The notes under the pieces: model-generated
The model's database searches: none
Seen by the model: only the letters and a program-made list of their open reading frames with translations
Told to the model about the DNA's origin: nothing
Shown here: piece by piece, positions 12,474-24,607 of the stretch
Position numbering within the stretch: the stretch's first letter is position 1
How the letters are laid out: each line of letters starts with the position of its first letter
Assembly: GCA_004352715.1 (NCBI GenBank)
Contig: SCFE01000037.1
Location: 1,225,762 to 1,289,761 of the forward strand
Length of the DNA: 64,000 nucleotides
DNA from: Hofstenia miamia
Lineage: Eukaryota; Xenacoelomorpha; Acoela
Reading direction: 5' to 3'
Made by a program: the position numbers and the translations under genes

Positions 12474-13387
12474 TGCCTTTTATAATTCGAATACAGAATC
12501 AAAACAACTAGTGTATATTGATGTAAATCAAAAAATGTTTTCTAAATTCATGTGTCTAAATTCATAATACACTAAAAATATTTTTAATGAATTGCTAAAA
12601 AGTTAAAGGCTAAAAATAATATAGCAAATTTGACAAATTAGCGATGATTTATGTGAATAAACATCAAGAAATCGCATTTAAATGGTAATTTCCCTGCCAT
12701 TAAAGTGAATTGATCAACTGTTGTCATTTAGTCTATTGTAGTTGAATTGTTGAACTATTTATGCATATTAAACACTTAACTATAACTCGCCTGGAATAGA
12801 AAATTTGAGAAATGTTTCGTGAAATATATTTCACAATTTATTATTGAATATTCAGAAACATTACTATTTTTGACTATATGGGAGAAATTAATATTTTGGT
12901 TTTAAAATATGAATTTTTCAACTAATGAACATATTTTAATAAAATATTGACTCTGAGAAAAGGTCTGGAAAAGTATTACTAAGAATTTTTTTAAGGATTA
13001 AATTACTAGGAAATTGTTTACCGAGGTCTTTTCAATTTCATAATTTTAAGAAATGTATTCAAGATTTTGTATTTGATTAGTGAAAAACGTATTGAGTAAA
13101 CTAACTAAAAGTTTGTAAAGCATGTCTTCTTAATATTTGTCTCTAATCTCTATTTAGTTGCAACAGGGTTAATACAGTAATTGTTGTAATTAATAGATGA
13201 TATCTACAGTACCAACAGATATCCATAGGTACCAAAAGTTGCAAATTAATCTACAGATTGCACAATTTTGCAAACCGATCGTTCAATGCTGTTCGCTTCT
13301 GTTATGCTCTGTGATAGTGAGAAAAGAGTATGACATAGATTGTAAAAAATATTTAACAAAAATCTGATTATCATTGTCATTCAATTT
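12474..13387. other. Non-coding, nothing recognised
   Basis: AT-rich sequence between the G-gamma gene and the duplicated block; no gene or repeat family seen. Confidence 0.45.
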
Positions 13388-14193
13388 GAATTGAATTCTC
13401 TATTGTGTAAGCTCCCCAAATTTTTAACAAGGGCTATATTTATCAGAACTTGTATTTATCCACCGTTCAAGTTATTTGATGAAGATCATGAGATTTCATT
13501 TGAACCGGTCTTACGAGTATTGTAATGTAAAATTCCAAGAACAGTTAACAATTTTATTGAATCAATTTGTTATTCCTTAATCTAATCAATGACAACGACA
13601 GACTAATCATTCATTAAGATTTCATCAATAGGGATGCTTGCCTTTCACCTTACAAAATAATTTCTGGTAATATTTAAAGCAGTTGTTAATTTAATTAGTC
13701 AAATCCATAAATGAATGTTGTCTTCTTTAATACTTAGTTTACCGTAAAAGGTTGACGTCATTTAAAACAGCTGCTTGTGAAACAGCAACGAAATAGTCAT
13801 ACCTGATCAGTTCAAAAAGAAAAAATAATTTAACAACATTTTCATTGTATATGTGGAGTGACCTTTTCATATGTAAATTATGTTCTGATTACAAAGCAGA
13901 TTTTAAAATTATTTTTTGATTTATTCGAAATCTGTAAAAAGTGGTTCAAACTAAATTTTAATTGCCGTATTGCATAAACAAGCACTTCCTTTGACTTAAA
14001 AACAAATAGCATAGAATTCCACCCCTCCCACCAAATATAAGGACATTCAATAATTACAAATTTTTTTGTCAATTTAACGCGAGTAAATGAAGCAGTCAAT
14101 AAATTACAAAAAGTTTTTTTAAAACAAATTAAGTGTTAAAAAAAGAACTAAAATATAGTTTATTAGGGATTTTCTTATTTAAATTTCTCCCCT
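13388..14193. repeat. Duplicated block, copy 1 (probable unmerged contig end)
   Basis: About 806 bp that recur almost identically at 14195-14952, directly after a single N at 14194. Both copies begin GAATTGAATTCTCTATTG and end at TTTCTCCCCT. The copies differ by a few substitutions and by indels near the left end: this copy carries extra sequence around 13428-13446 and 13551-13585. No coding content is evident. Confidence 0.85.
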
Positions 14194-14194
14194 N

Positions 14195-14952
14195 GAATTG
14201 AATTCTCTATTGTGTAAGCTCCCCAAATTTTTCAGAACTTGTATTTATCCACCGTTCAAGTTATTTGATGAAGATCATGAGATTTCATTTGAACCGGTGT
14301 TACGAGTATAGTAATTAATGTAAAATTCCAAGAACAGTTAATAATCAATGACAACGACAGACTAATCATTCATTAAGATTACATCAATAGGGATGCTTGC
14401 CTTTCACCTTATAAAATTTCTGGTAATATTTAAAGCAGTTATTGTTAATTGAATTAGTCAAATCCATGAATGAATGTTGTCTTCTTTAATACTTAGTTTA
14501 CCGTAAAAGGTTGACGTCATTTAAAACAGCTGCTTGTGAAACAGCCACGAAATAGTCATACCTGATCAGTTCAAAAAGAAAAAATAATTTAACAACATTT
14601 TCATTGTATATGTGGAGTGACCTTTTCATATGTAAATTATGTTCTGATTACAAAGCAGATTTTAAAATTATTTTTTGATTTATTCGAAATCTGTAAAAAG
14701 TGGTTCAAACTAAATTTTAATTGCCGTATTGCCTAAACAAGCACTTCCTTTGACTTAAAAACAAATACCATAGAATTCAACCCCTCCCACCAAATATAAG
14801 GACATTCAATAATTACAAAATTTTTTGTCAATTTAACGCGAGTAAATGAAGCAGTCAATAAATTAAAAAAAGTTTCTTTAAAACAAATTAAGTGTTAAAA
14901 AAAGAACTAAAATATAGTTTATTAGGGATTTTCTTATTTAAATTTCTCCCCT
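14195..14952. repeat. Duplicated block, copy 2
   Basis: About 758 bp, the second copy of the block ending at 14193. It starts exactly at the N and ends where unique sequence resumes, as expected when two allelic contigs overlap but were not merged. Confidence 0.85.
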
Positions 14953-16931
14953 AGAAACTGCTTAAGATATACGCCCCTGAACACTAAGTATGCGAAAAAT
15001 TTGAATTTTTATACAAAAATCGGAATTTTCATTGAAAAATAATATCTTCATGTACTTGAAACACATGAATAATTTTTAACACATTTTCATCATGCACAGA
15101 AAGCGCACTTACTCACAGATGTATCCAAATTCCAGGATTCTAAAATTTTCTTACATGCTTGGAGAAAAGTGTTTGACAATGTGTCTTTTAAGATACAATA
15201 GGCATTTTCGTGTTAAAGGGCCTGTGGTTCCTCTTTCTCAATTATTATTGTTCATAAAATTTAGGTTGTCTGACTGCAGTGTGCAGCTAGCTAACAGTAT
15301 ATGATTGCAATAAAAAATTTGCAAGTGCTAAGTAATGTAATAAATGAGAATATGCAACATACACGGCTTAACATTCTCAATTCCTAAGTGCTCAATAGTA
15401 GTAGTAGATTTAGTATTTCAAAATTTACTCAAAGGCGGAAATAATATGTTCGAAATAGTAAATTTAAGCACATTATTTCAAAATTTTCTCTCTTGTTTAT
15501 TTTTCATATGAATGTAATGCCTGTTTTTTTACATTTTTAATTCATTTATATTTATATCAGCAATATTATTTTGTATACTAGTAGAAAATACATTTTTCAC
15601 TAAGATAAGAATTCTCTAGTACAGAAAAATGGACATGTGTTAGCAAAATTCCTCAAGAAGTGCCAAATGGATTTTCTCTAAAAAATCGCAATGCATTTTT
15701 TAGAATAAGAAAGATCCCAATAAACTTTGTAGTGATTTGGATCATAGTTCTAACATGTTAGGACATTACAGTAAACCACTAGTACGAATCGGTAAACAAG
15801 CCGGTTCTGACCTGAATCCGACCGATTACAACCCTGGTGATCATCGTCCAAATGAAAAAGTGAATTTTTTCGAATCTCAATTGAAAATTCCTGCATACTT
15901 CTTGCATTAATCACATGAATATGTGCATGCATACCCGTCGGTCTGAGTTCTCAGAGGCCTTTCTAGTAGTAAATATATTTTTGATTTTGGAGATAAAATA
16001 GTGAACAGTTCATTTTTTATTTCTCTCACTGTAGCTGAAAACTAGTGACGATTATTAACAGTTTATATAATACATCTGTTAAATTTATTAAGTTGTCGGA
16101 TTGTCAGAAATTCTACATTCTTTTCATAACTGCTTATCCTCCCTCTCCGCCCCAACTTTTAATTTAAAGAATCTATATATTCTTCTAATTTTAGCCATAT
16201 TCTATTATAACTTCGAATCTATGTATTTTTCTTCTAATTGTTACTGTAAGAGAAGAGTGCTATATTACTCTTACATTAATTTGCTTAAAGTTTTTGTATT
16301 CAGTCAATGTTTGAATTACGCACCTGCACCGTTAATTGTTCGATAAAGGAACATTAATAGAATTTGCAAAAAAGTTTTAAAACCATTTCCCAAACACTAA
16401 TTTAATGTAATGAGTTAGAAACGTCAAACTACACAATATGCGGTACAAAAGTATGCATATATTATTCAGGAAGGCATTGACAATAAAGAAAACTGATACA
16501 TTCCTTCTTAATATAATTATTCCCTTAGCTAACTTCATACATTTAAAGACAGCTATCAACATCTTATAATCTTAGAAAGTGCCTAAAATTTAGCATGGAC
16601 CTTTTGCTTTACCTATTTCTACATTAATGATGATAGATTATCCTTTTTATATACATAACTGCAGTTCAAACATTTGAAACAACCGGTAGTTATGATCATT
16701 TGTATGTATGCCGACTATTTTTGAGTTTTTGATTATATTGATAGTTTCTGTTGTGTGGTTTTAAACAACTCAAGTCCTGAGTTGTAAATTCAGTAAAATT
16801 TTATACTTTTGTTATTTACTAAATAGTAAATTATTATTTAATTTCTTAAAAATGAATGAATAAGGGATTTTTTTCTGGAAGCCATAATAATGTCAATGCA
16901 TCGTTATATTTTATGTAACTGTATCTTTTAG
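14953..16931. other. Non-coding, probably intron upstream of the USP exon
   Basis: AT-rich sequence with no supportable exon. Positions 15770-15840 are GC-richer; the minus strand there begins with CAGGGTTGTAATCGG, which resembles a hAT-type transposon end, but no matching partner end was found. The last bases (TTTTAG, AG at 16930-16931) form the splice acceptor of the USP exon. Confidence 0.4.
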
Positions 16932-17402
16932 ACAAAACTACCCGAAGACAAACGGAAAATCCTGATAGCAGTAGACTCATCTGAAAATTCGGAAAGGGCG
17001 TTTCTATGGTATAAAAAAAATTTGGCAAAAGATGAAGATTATGTAATAGTTTTCCATGCTTTAGAACCAATACCTTTGCCCAGTGTATCATTGACATCAT
17101 CAACAGCCTTCCCCGGTGATGAGTGGCAAAAGATTCTCAACACAAGAACAGAAAACCTAAGGGAACTAGAAAAGAAGTATGAAGTAAAGTTAGCAAACAC
17201 GAAAACAAATGGAGTTTTTGTATACAATGAAGCCTTAAAGGAAGTAGGACCAACTATATGTGAAGAGTGTAAAGATAGTGACGTGGTTTACATAGTTATG
17301 GGTAGCAGAGGCACCGGAACAACACGAAGTACGGCATTGGGAAGTGTATCTGATTATGTCTTAAGACATGCAAATTTGCCAGTTTCTGTTATCCCAAAGT
17401 AA
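16932..17402 (+). CDS. Universal stress protein (UspA family), terminal exon
   Basis: The exon has 156 codons plus TAA and carries a whole Usp domain, an alpha/beta fold that binds nucleotides and often dimerises. It starts after a splice acceptor (TAG at 16929-16931 is an in-frame stop, so the exon must be spliced). Visible features are strand 1 KILIAVDSSENSERAF (residues 9-24) with the conserved Asp, VIVFHALEP (38-46), and the ATP-binding motif MGSRGTGTTRSTALGSVS. This motif fits G-2x-G-9x-G-S exactly (G124, G127, G137, S138). The C-terminal strand is LPVSVIP. It is therefore of the ATP-binding class. The start codon lies in an upstream exon, possibly 6717-6893 (phase-compatible) or an unseen short one. 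The family is absent from vertebrates, insects and nematodes but common in cnidarians, flatworms and molluscs. The last 32 codons are repeated after a gap at 17528. Confidence 0.9.
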   Translation, partial: TKLPEDKRKILIAVDSSENSERAFLWYKKNLAKDEDYVIVFHALEPIPLPSVSLTSSTAFPGDEWQKILNTRTENLRELEKKYEVKLANTKTNGVFVYNEALKEVGPTICEECKDSDVVYIVMGSRGTGTTRSTALGSVSDYVLRHANLPVSVIPK

Positions 17403-17506
17403 ATATGATGCAATTTGACTGAATCAATATTTTCTTAATGTTCAATACGTTTTATTTGTTTTATGGATCTCTCGTTTAACTAATGCGGGTGTTGTAATTA
17501 ACTAAA
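17307..17506 (+). repeat. 200-bp overlap, first copy (3' end of USP exon and flank)
   Basis: These 200 bp are repeated at 17528-17727 after 21 N. The copies differ at only two positions (GACTGAATC/GACTCAATC and TGCGGGT/TGCAGGT). Confidence 0.9.
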
Positions 17507-17527
17507 NNNNNNNNNNNNNNNNNNNNN
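17507..17527. other. Assembly gap (21 N)
   Basis: A run of 21 N between two copies of the same 200 bp; the gap is probably artificial. Confidence 0.99.
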
Positions 17528-17727
17528 AGAGGCACCGGAACAACACGAAGTACGGCATTGGGAAGTGTATCTGATTATGTCTTAAGACATGCAAATTTGC
17601 CAGTTTCTGTTATCCCAAAGTAAATATGATGCAATTTGACTCAATCAATATTTTCTTAATGTTCAATACGTTTTATTTGTTTTATGGATCTCTCGTTTAA
17701 CTAATGCAGGTGTTGTAATTAACTAAA
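17528..17727 (+). pseudogene. Duplicate of the USP C-terminus, probable assembly artefact
   Basis: Repeats codons 126-156 and the stop codon of the USP exon (stop at 17621-17623) plus 104 bp of 3' flank. It begins abruptly at the gap edge in mid-exon. Read as biology it would be a truncated USP pseudogene. Its near identity and position at an N run make an unmerged allelic contig end the simpler explanation. Confidence 0.85.
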
Positions 17728-18399
17728 CGGGAGTGTATGAAAAAGTTGTATATCTTATTGCATTACCATTTAATTGGCTTCTATTCATTTACATTTTATC
17801 GCGAAAAATCAAAAACTAATCCCATTGTATTCATTGACATTAGATATTGAATTGCGTCTAAATTGCGAAATCCTTGATCAAGCAATTATATTTTACGAAA
17901 TTGGGAAATTCATCAATTTGTCCATTAGAGAAAATTGGGATTGAAATTTCAAAAATTTCAAGGAAGTATATTTTTAGTTTGTGTTAAATGAATATTATTT
18001 TATTTATATTTTTTTCTAAATAATGGTAAACAATAAATTTAGGCCAATAATACTTGGACAGGCTGACTATTTCCTTGCCATAAAGCTATTTTTGAAAAAT
18101 TGTTGCCATATTTTACACAAAACACATTTGATTAAGTTCTAAGTTATAAACTAAGTTTCTGAAATGTTTAAAAAATTGCTGGGTTTATGTAATTCTAAGC
18201 TGAAATGTTTGACATAATTATAAAGAAATTCACTTCATTAATGAATTTTGGCAAAATATTACTTCTTTCAAAGCATAAAATCGTCCTAAAATGAGTCCAG
18301 GTATAGCAATTCAGCAGCCTTTCTGTTATTTATAAATTACTTTAATCACAGTACGTTTTATGAATACTGGAATAAATATTTTTGATTACATTTCTATAG
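17728..18399. other. Non-coding downstream of USP
   Basis: AT-rich sequence, no gene seen. Ends in a good acceptor (ACATTTCTATAG, AG at 18398-18399). Confidence 0.4.
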
Positions 18400-18480
18400 C
18401 TGATCTTGGACACAGACGCCAAACAACTTTGGTTTGAATCATTAAAACAAGGAAAAGAAAAAGTGACCAATTTTATATGA
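18400..18480 (+). CDS. Exon-like segment, possible terminal exon
   Basis: After the acceptor at 18398-18399 a phase-0 frame encodes LILDTDAKQLWFESLKQGKE followed by KVTNFI and TGA (26 residues). The composition is protein-like and the nucleotide composition is clearly richer than its flanks. The pattern 'L-W-x-E/A-x-L-x-x-G-K-x-K-V' resembles the segment preceding the P-loop of Roc/NACHT-like GTPases in invertebrates, but the stop comes before any P-loop. It could be a terminal exon or a degraded fragment of such a gene. It is phase-compatible with the membrane-segment exon at 6717-6893. The evidence is suggestive only. Confidence 0.3.
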   Translation: MILDTDAKQLWFESLKQGKEKVTNFI

Positions 18481-19445
18481 TGCGTATAGTTCCTCTGATA
18501 AATAATTTATTTAAAAGCTTTCATATAAATCTCCTTGACACAAGTTTTCAGATAGAAGAAAATTTACTTTGATTATTTAAAATATGAATATAATAATAAT
18601 ACTTGCAAAAAGGCTTTGTTTGTTTATACAATGTTCATATTGAATAAATTTGCTATTATTATTATTCTTATTATTATATGATCTGGATGATCTTGATAGC
18701 GTACTTTTATCAGTGTTGAAAAGTAGGTGATACAGAAAAGTGCATTTAAAGTATTTAGAAGAAATTAATATCTTCAGCCTGATTTAAATATCGATTGTAC
18801 GCGGACTATCTCAGCCTCGTCTCTTCCGAACCTTTTTGTAATTATATGTAGTTCATTGACAAATTGCACTGCAATTTCGATAAAATTGACAAAAAAATAT
18901 TTTAGTATTCATTACTAATAACACCTCTGGATATCAAGAACTCATTGGAGTAGGATTTTCCTAACTCTAGAACTACTAAGAAGAAAATACGGACAAAAAA
19001 ATTGTTTTTAATGACTTTTAGTAATTCAATCAAACTGATTGACAATTCATGTAACATAAAGTAAGTCATATATTTCAACCTTTATATAGTGTATGTTCAC
19101 AATATTGTTGAATTATTTACTATAGTGATATTTTCTATTTGTTGCATGATGTTTTGAATATGAATTCCTTCCTTCAAAAAGCTCAAGGGATAATCCTCAT
19201 TCTAAGTTTAATCTAGAGGCTGAAATTTCAATAGTGTCTGCTAATCTTTCTCATATTTTAAGTATGTCTTCTTTTTCTAGAAAGGAGAATGAAGGGCAAA
19301 ATAGCACTTGGTAGAAATAGTTTCATGCATATACTCTGAAAACAAAATGTAGAATTTTTATCAATTTTTGAATTAATTTCAACATTGAAATCAACAATGC
19401 AAAAATATTATAAAACACATATCAGTTTGCACCAGATGTAAATCT
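18481..19445. other. Intergenic, nothing recognised
   Basis: AT-rich sequence with short AAT/ATT repeats around 18590-18680 and no supportable gene. Confidence 0.45.
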
Positions 19446-19658
19446 TTAATTTCCAGAAGAGCTGTCATATGATGAGGTTTCTGTGTTTGTCATAACAGGT
19501 TCTCTTTCAGTTTGTGATTCAGAAATTACCTCTACTGTATTTTCACTTTTAAACAATTTTACTAAATTCGAGAAAATCAAAATTGCTAAGATTAGAGTAG
19601 ATACGGCAACAATTCCAATCAAGGATAATAGCACGTCTTCGATTTTCAAAAAACTCAT
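19446..19658 (-). CDS. Small single-pass membrane protein, unrecognised
   Basis: An intronless frame of 70 residues. The N-terminus MSFLKIEDVLL is followed by a strongly hydrophobic helix (about residues 9-33, Leu/Ile/Val/Ala-rich), a basic stop-transfer region (KLFKSE) and a polar acidic tail rich in Ser, Thr and Glu (about 30 residues). This layout, with one helix, positive residues just after it and a soluble acidic tail, is that of a small membrane adaptor or regulator. It is unlike random AT-rich translation. The ATG is preceded by a TTTATATTT-like sequence on the minus strand. I recognise no family. It could also be the last exon of a longer gene. Confidence 0.45.
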   Translation of the reverse strand: MSFLKIEDVLLSLIGIVAVSTLILAILIFSNLVKLFKSENTVEVISESQTEREPVMTNTETSSYDSSSGN

Positions 19659-22197
19659 TCTTAATTTTTCAAATTATTCTAGTCTACCGCAAATATAAAA
19701 CTTTGCTACCATTGATGTTATACATAGGTTACGTAATTTACATTTAAATACTACGCAATCCTCTACAGTGGGAATTACAGCTTACTGTCAAAGTTAACTT
19801 TTTCGTACACACACCTACACATAGCCCAACATTAGAGTTAGGTGGACAAGTGCCTAGCACCCCGTACTTTGGAACATATCAGTTGTAAAATACATTGTCC
19901 AGGTCCTCCAAAGTTTTACTCAGCGACATCTATTCAATGTAGAATTTCATTACAAAGTTACAGAAATTATGTAAAAAACACTTGCCAAAATATCTGTACA
20001 CTTCCAATTGAAAAATAATTTTTGATGCTAAGTCATGTCTTAATATACTCTAAGTGAAGCAGATTTGCAAATAGGCCGAAATTTCAGCACTAAGTCCAGC
20101 CCAAGTCCAAGTTAAATTATTCGAACCCGATTAAATTATTATTAAAAAACACAACTACATGGTCCCTGTCTAAACCACAGTCCAGGCCCATATGAAATAT
20201 ATTCAAATAATACTACATTTCTGAGAAAACATAGTGAAAACTTTTCACAAAAAATTGCAAAAATATCTGCATTATTTGCATAGATTATTATTAAGCCAGC
20301 GTAAAAAAAATTTCCTTTACTGTAAAGATGTTTTTTCATTACTCAGCAGCTATCTTGCAATGCCTTTCAAATTGTCATTTTGATTTTCAAACGTTACTTT
20401 TCTTCACTAACATTTCTTGAGTATGTAATAATTAATATTTCTGAGAAAATCAACTTATTTTATATTCAAACATTTTTCATATGCTCCACAGTACGCTAGG
20501 GGTAATTAATATTTAAATTATGCATTTCAAACATTTCCAAAGATTTGTAGTGTATTTATGTCGAGTGGCTCAACTGAAAAGGAAAACCTATTTAAAACCA
20601 ATGTTTCAAAAATTCTTGTTCATTGTTCATTCATTAAGCAATTTTTTAATATTAGGTGTAGAGTGTAGAAAACTGATTTTGCTTTAACTAATAATTGATT
20701 TTGAAGTGGTTAGTGCAATAACTTACTTGTTTCTAATCTTGCATGAATTTTTTTAGAAATGAAACACTTTATCAAATCAGTATGAAAAAAATATTTTTCC
20801 CATTGAAAACCTGTCTAGGTGCGCAAATGTTGAGGACGTCTCTGTATACATATACACACCACTTACAACTCGATGTTCCAGATAATTACATATTCACCAA
20901 TAAATGATCCACAAATTTATGTTATTTGTATAATTTATATTTTTTCATTTAAATTAGTAACCTTTTGCCAAGCATATTTTAACTATAATTTGAAAATTTT
21001 ACACTTTTATACAGTTTTGTGTAAAGATCTAAACCAATTAAATATTTGAACTGTGACCCGCCTCATATCCCATTTTAGGTACTTTTTGAGAGAACCTTGC
21101 CGCGACCTACTGGTTAATATTTCTGACACTTGTTCCATCTGCATATCGACCCTAAAGCTTGTAATTAACTTTTTCTTCTTACTATCGCTTTCTACTACTA
21201 AAACTACATTTTTTAAGATATCAAGCAGGTTCTAAAACACTTACTATGGATTAAAATAGTGAATGACCTGACACACCCCTACACCGCCTAGGTTATTATT
21301 AGTACCTTTCATTTCAGAGAATTATTTCTCTTTCTAGCATGTTTAGTATGTTTACATTGAAAAATCTACAATAAATGATGTTTTTCATTTGAATTCTATT
21401 CAAAATATGCATGCTGAGGCTAAAGCAGAATGTTTCCTCTTAGTGTACAGGATAATTAATTGTCTTCTTTTGAATATGATCCTACTTTTGAGCATTCATA
21501 AAATAAAGAACATGCAGAAGTTATAAACCAAGTATAAAAAAGAAAATGAGGTTTACACAAATAACTATACGTCAAATAATTCTGGTTAAATGGAAAAATA
21601 TATTTGGAATTGTTTTTATTAAAATGTTGCAGTGATGTAAAAATACAAAAATTTTACATCACCTAAAACAGAACATATCATTTCTAGGATAAACGGGCAC
21701 AATCAAAAAGACATCTATGTTAGTAATAGGCTAAGGCTATACATACCTTCAATAACCACTGGGTGACATTTTTCGACACACAACCCACACCACACCAAAA
21801 GAAATCTATACAAATCCACAACATCACAAGTCTTACACCAACCACATGATTAAATATTTGCCCCGCAAATCACCACTGCAAAATATTTGACAAGAGTGTC
21901 AAATATATCAATTCAAAGCATTTGTAGATTCTGAAGGTTTTATGTATATTTTAATAGGCCTAACATACATAAAATTGTCATAAGATTTTAAAATTTATTT
22001 ACTATCCTCGCAATAGGTATATTCAGCAACGCTGTTTTAAAAGCTTGTGATTTGATACGAATATAATTTACTGTGATGTCTTACATCTCTTGCTCCAATA
22101 CAATCATCTCACCCCAATTCCCATGGCAATGAGATATATTTTATGTACATGTCTCACTTAATAGTATGCAGCCATTATTTAGACTGACTAATAAACC
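19659..22197. other. Intergenic, nothing firmly recognised
   Basis: AT-rich. Positions 20060-20190 (CCGAAATTTCAGC...CAGTCCAGGCCCATATG) and 21055-21110 (CCTTGCCGCGACCTACTGG) resemble parts of interspersed DNA-transposon repeats; no complete element could be delimited. Confidence 0.4.
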
Positions 22198-22524
22198 ATG
22201 CTTTTCGTTAGTCGTAACCAGCAACTAATAAGCTGGTTCCAGAACATTAAAATTTATAAAACACACTTTTACATTATAATTATTTTAAAAATAACTACTT
22301 ATAAGAAATTTTCTCATTCTAATGAATCTCAACCAATAATTATTGATCAACTTAATGTAAACAGTGAAATCGACGTTGATTGTAAACTTAGTGGTATTTG
22401 GGACCTGAAATACGATTTTTTTGCATCATTAAAGCCAAGAATAACGTTTGAAAATTCAAAAAATCTCGCGAATTTAAACTCGCAAAAAAGCAAACATCCA
22501 AGTGTCACATTTCATAAAATATGA
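22198..22524 (+). CDS. Possible coding exon, unrecognised
   Basis: A frame of 108 codons that is long for this base composition. The first third is hydrophobic and Ile/Lys-rich and may be non-coding. From about codon 40 the peptide is polar and mixed (for example NSEIDVDCKLSGIWDLKYDF), which looks more like real protein. No family recognised and no strong splice sites noted. It could be a terminal exon of an unseen gene or chance. Confidence 0.25.
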   Translation: MLFVSRNQQLISWFQNIKIYKTHFYIIIILKITTYKKFSHSNESQPIIIDQLNVNSEIDVDCKLSGIWDLKYDFFASLKPRITFENSKNLANLNSQKSKHPSVTFHKI

Positions 22525-24571
22525 AAATAATTGGTTGCACAAAAGCATTTCCAAGCTAGCTGAAGTGCAATGTTCTAGTTTGGTATTGTTTCTGACGCTT
22601 TAATATTGTGAAAGCATAAAAAATTAACATGTATGTGAAATCTTACTTTATGTAGAACATAGAATATGCATGTATTATAATCAAATCAGAAATTATCTCT
22701 ACCTTCCTTTGTTGAAGTACAAAATATAGGCAATTGAAAAATATAATGTTGCTGCAAAACACACTTTCAAAAAATTTGCATTTCTAAAACTAGCCTGCTA
22801 CAGTGTCGTGCGATGCATATGCAATACAATGTGATTATTTAAAAAGACTGTTCATAGTAATTAATAAGCAAATGCTTTCAATAAGCAAAGACTCAGTCAA
22901 TCAGTCTACTAATAAATAGTTTTAGTGTACTTTATAAAACATAATTTATATACATTTATATATTACAAAAATGTATAAAATGGGTGGAAATTTTAAAAAA
23001 TTTACAAATTTCAATAAATTTTCAAACCGTAACCCACATTTGAACTATGCTATGACTGCAAAAATCAAAGCAATTCATTTCTTTCAAAAAGTCAAAAGTT
23101 GTTTCATTTAAGCAAGGTAGCACATTGAAACAATAAGTCTTGGCATTTCTAACCTATGCTTATACGTCATCATTGAGGTTGGTTACAAAATTTCGTGCCC
23201 CACAAATCCTCACAGGAATCTCCATTTCCATGACAAGCCTGATAAATCATAATTGGAAAATAATATGTGCTTACTGCGTTAAATTTGATTACATGCTTTA
23301 TTTTCTATAGTAAATTACACCATAGAGTCAATACTAGTCAATACTACATTTCCAATGATTAACAAGCATTCTACTGGAAGTTCCAAACTTAACAGCCTCA
23401 TTTAAGAATGTTAGCAAAGATTATTCTAGCATTCATGTGTTCTGATTCACAGCATACCAAATTATTAGATAATTGAAATACTGAAAACTGGCTCGACTTC
23501 AAACAATTTTCTACAAACCTATTAGGAAAATTCGAGGATATGAATACGTCTATGAATAAGCGTCTCCCTTCATGTTATGTTAACATTTGTGCTAAAAATC
23601 ATTTTTTCTGCACTGTAGCTTATCAAAACATAGGAGTTAAAACGAGTACAAAAAATATGTACAAAATGAATATATGCAGACTATAGCTACATATACTGCT
23701 TAAAATATTTGAAAAATAATAATACCAAACTGGTTAAAATAAATGTATCTCAAATATTAACGCTTTGAGAACAAGATTTCTCTAACTAAACCAGCTTAGA
23801 AATTTTGATCGCCAAATATTAAAGCTTCTTTGCAAATATTGCATTCCTTGCTAAAAACATACAAAGAAAATTTCCTTGAAATTTAAACACTGTAGAATCT
23901 ATTAAGCTTAGGAGCACCCCATGAACAACCATGATTAAATGATGAAATGTATTTAACTTTTCATTATGCTTAAGTAATGAGCCTTTTTAGGCTTAAACAT
24001 TTCTTCCACAGTTGAATTAGTGCACCTTACTACACCTATTGTTAATGATGAATAATTTATGTAGTTACAATTTGCCCTATATTTATGTTTACCTTCTTAC
24101 CTCTATTTCACCAGGTTGCGTTTTTTAAATTTCATGAGTTTCCTTCAATACAATATCACCAAATGCAAGAAAAATATCAAGAAAGAAATTATTTTCAATT
24201 TTTTATATATAAATACGAATAAAATATCAGTGTTTGATATTTTTTTGATTTCGTAATGAGTGCAGATTTTGAAATATATTAAGAAAGCTATTTTATTTTG
24301 GTTTATATATAAATCATGGGCTTTTGTTATTTCAACTCATTCTGAAAGAAAAATTCTCAAATACAGAAAGCGTCATAGAATTTGCTATTTTGGTACAAAG
24401 GCAAATTGTTCTCATGGTTCTATGTAATATCTTGTTTTGCTAATAGTTAGAGGGATTTAAAACATTTTGAATGAGTGCAATATAGAATGGCACCTGCAAT
24501 GTATTAAGGCCATCTGATACTATGTCGAAAGTCTCTTGCCTTTCCCTAAGGCCCATAAAAATGAAATTACA

Positions 24572-24572
<1 letters not shown>
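22525..24572. other. Intergenic, nothing recognised
   Basis: AT-rich sequence with no gene or clear repeat. Confidence 0.45.

Positions 24573-24604
<32 letters not shown>
24573..24604. repeat. (TA)n microsatellite
   Basis: Pure TA dinucleotide run. Confidence 0.95.
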
Positions 24605-24607
<3 letters not shown>

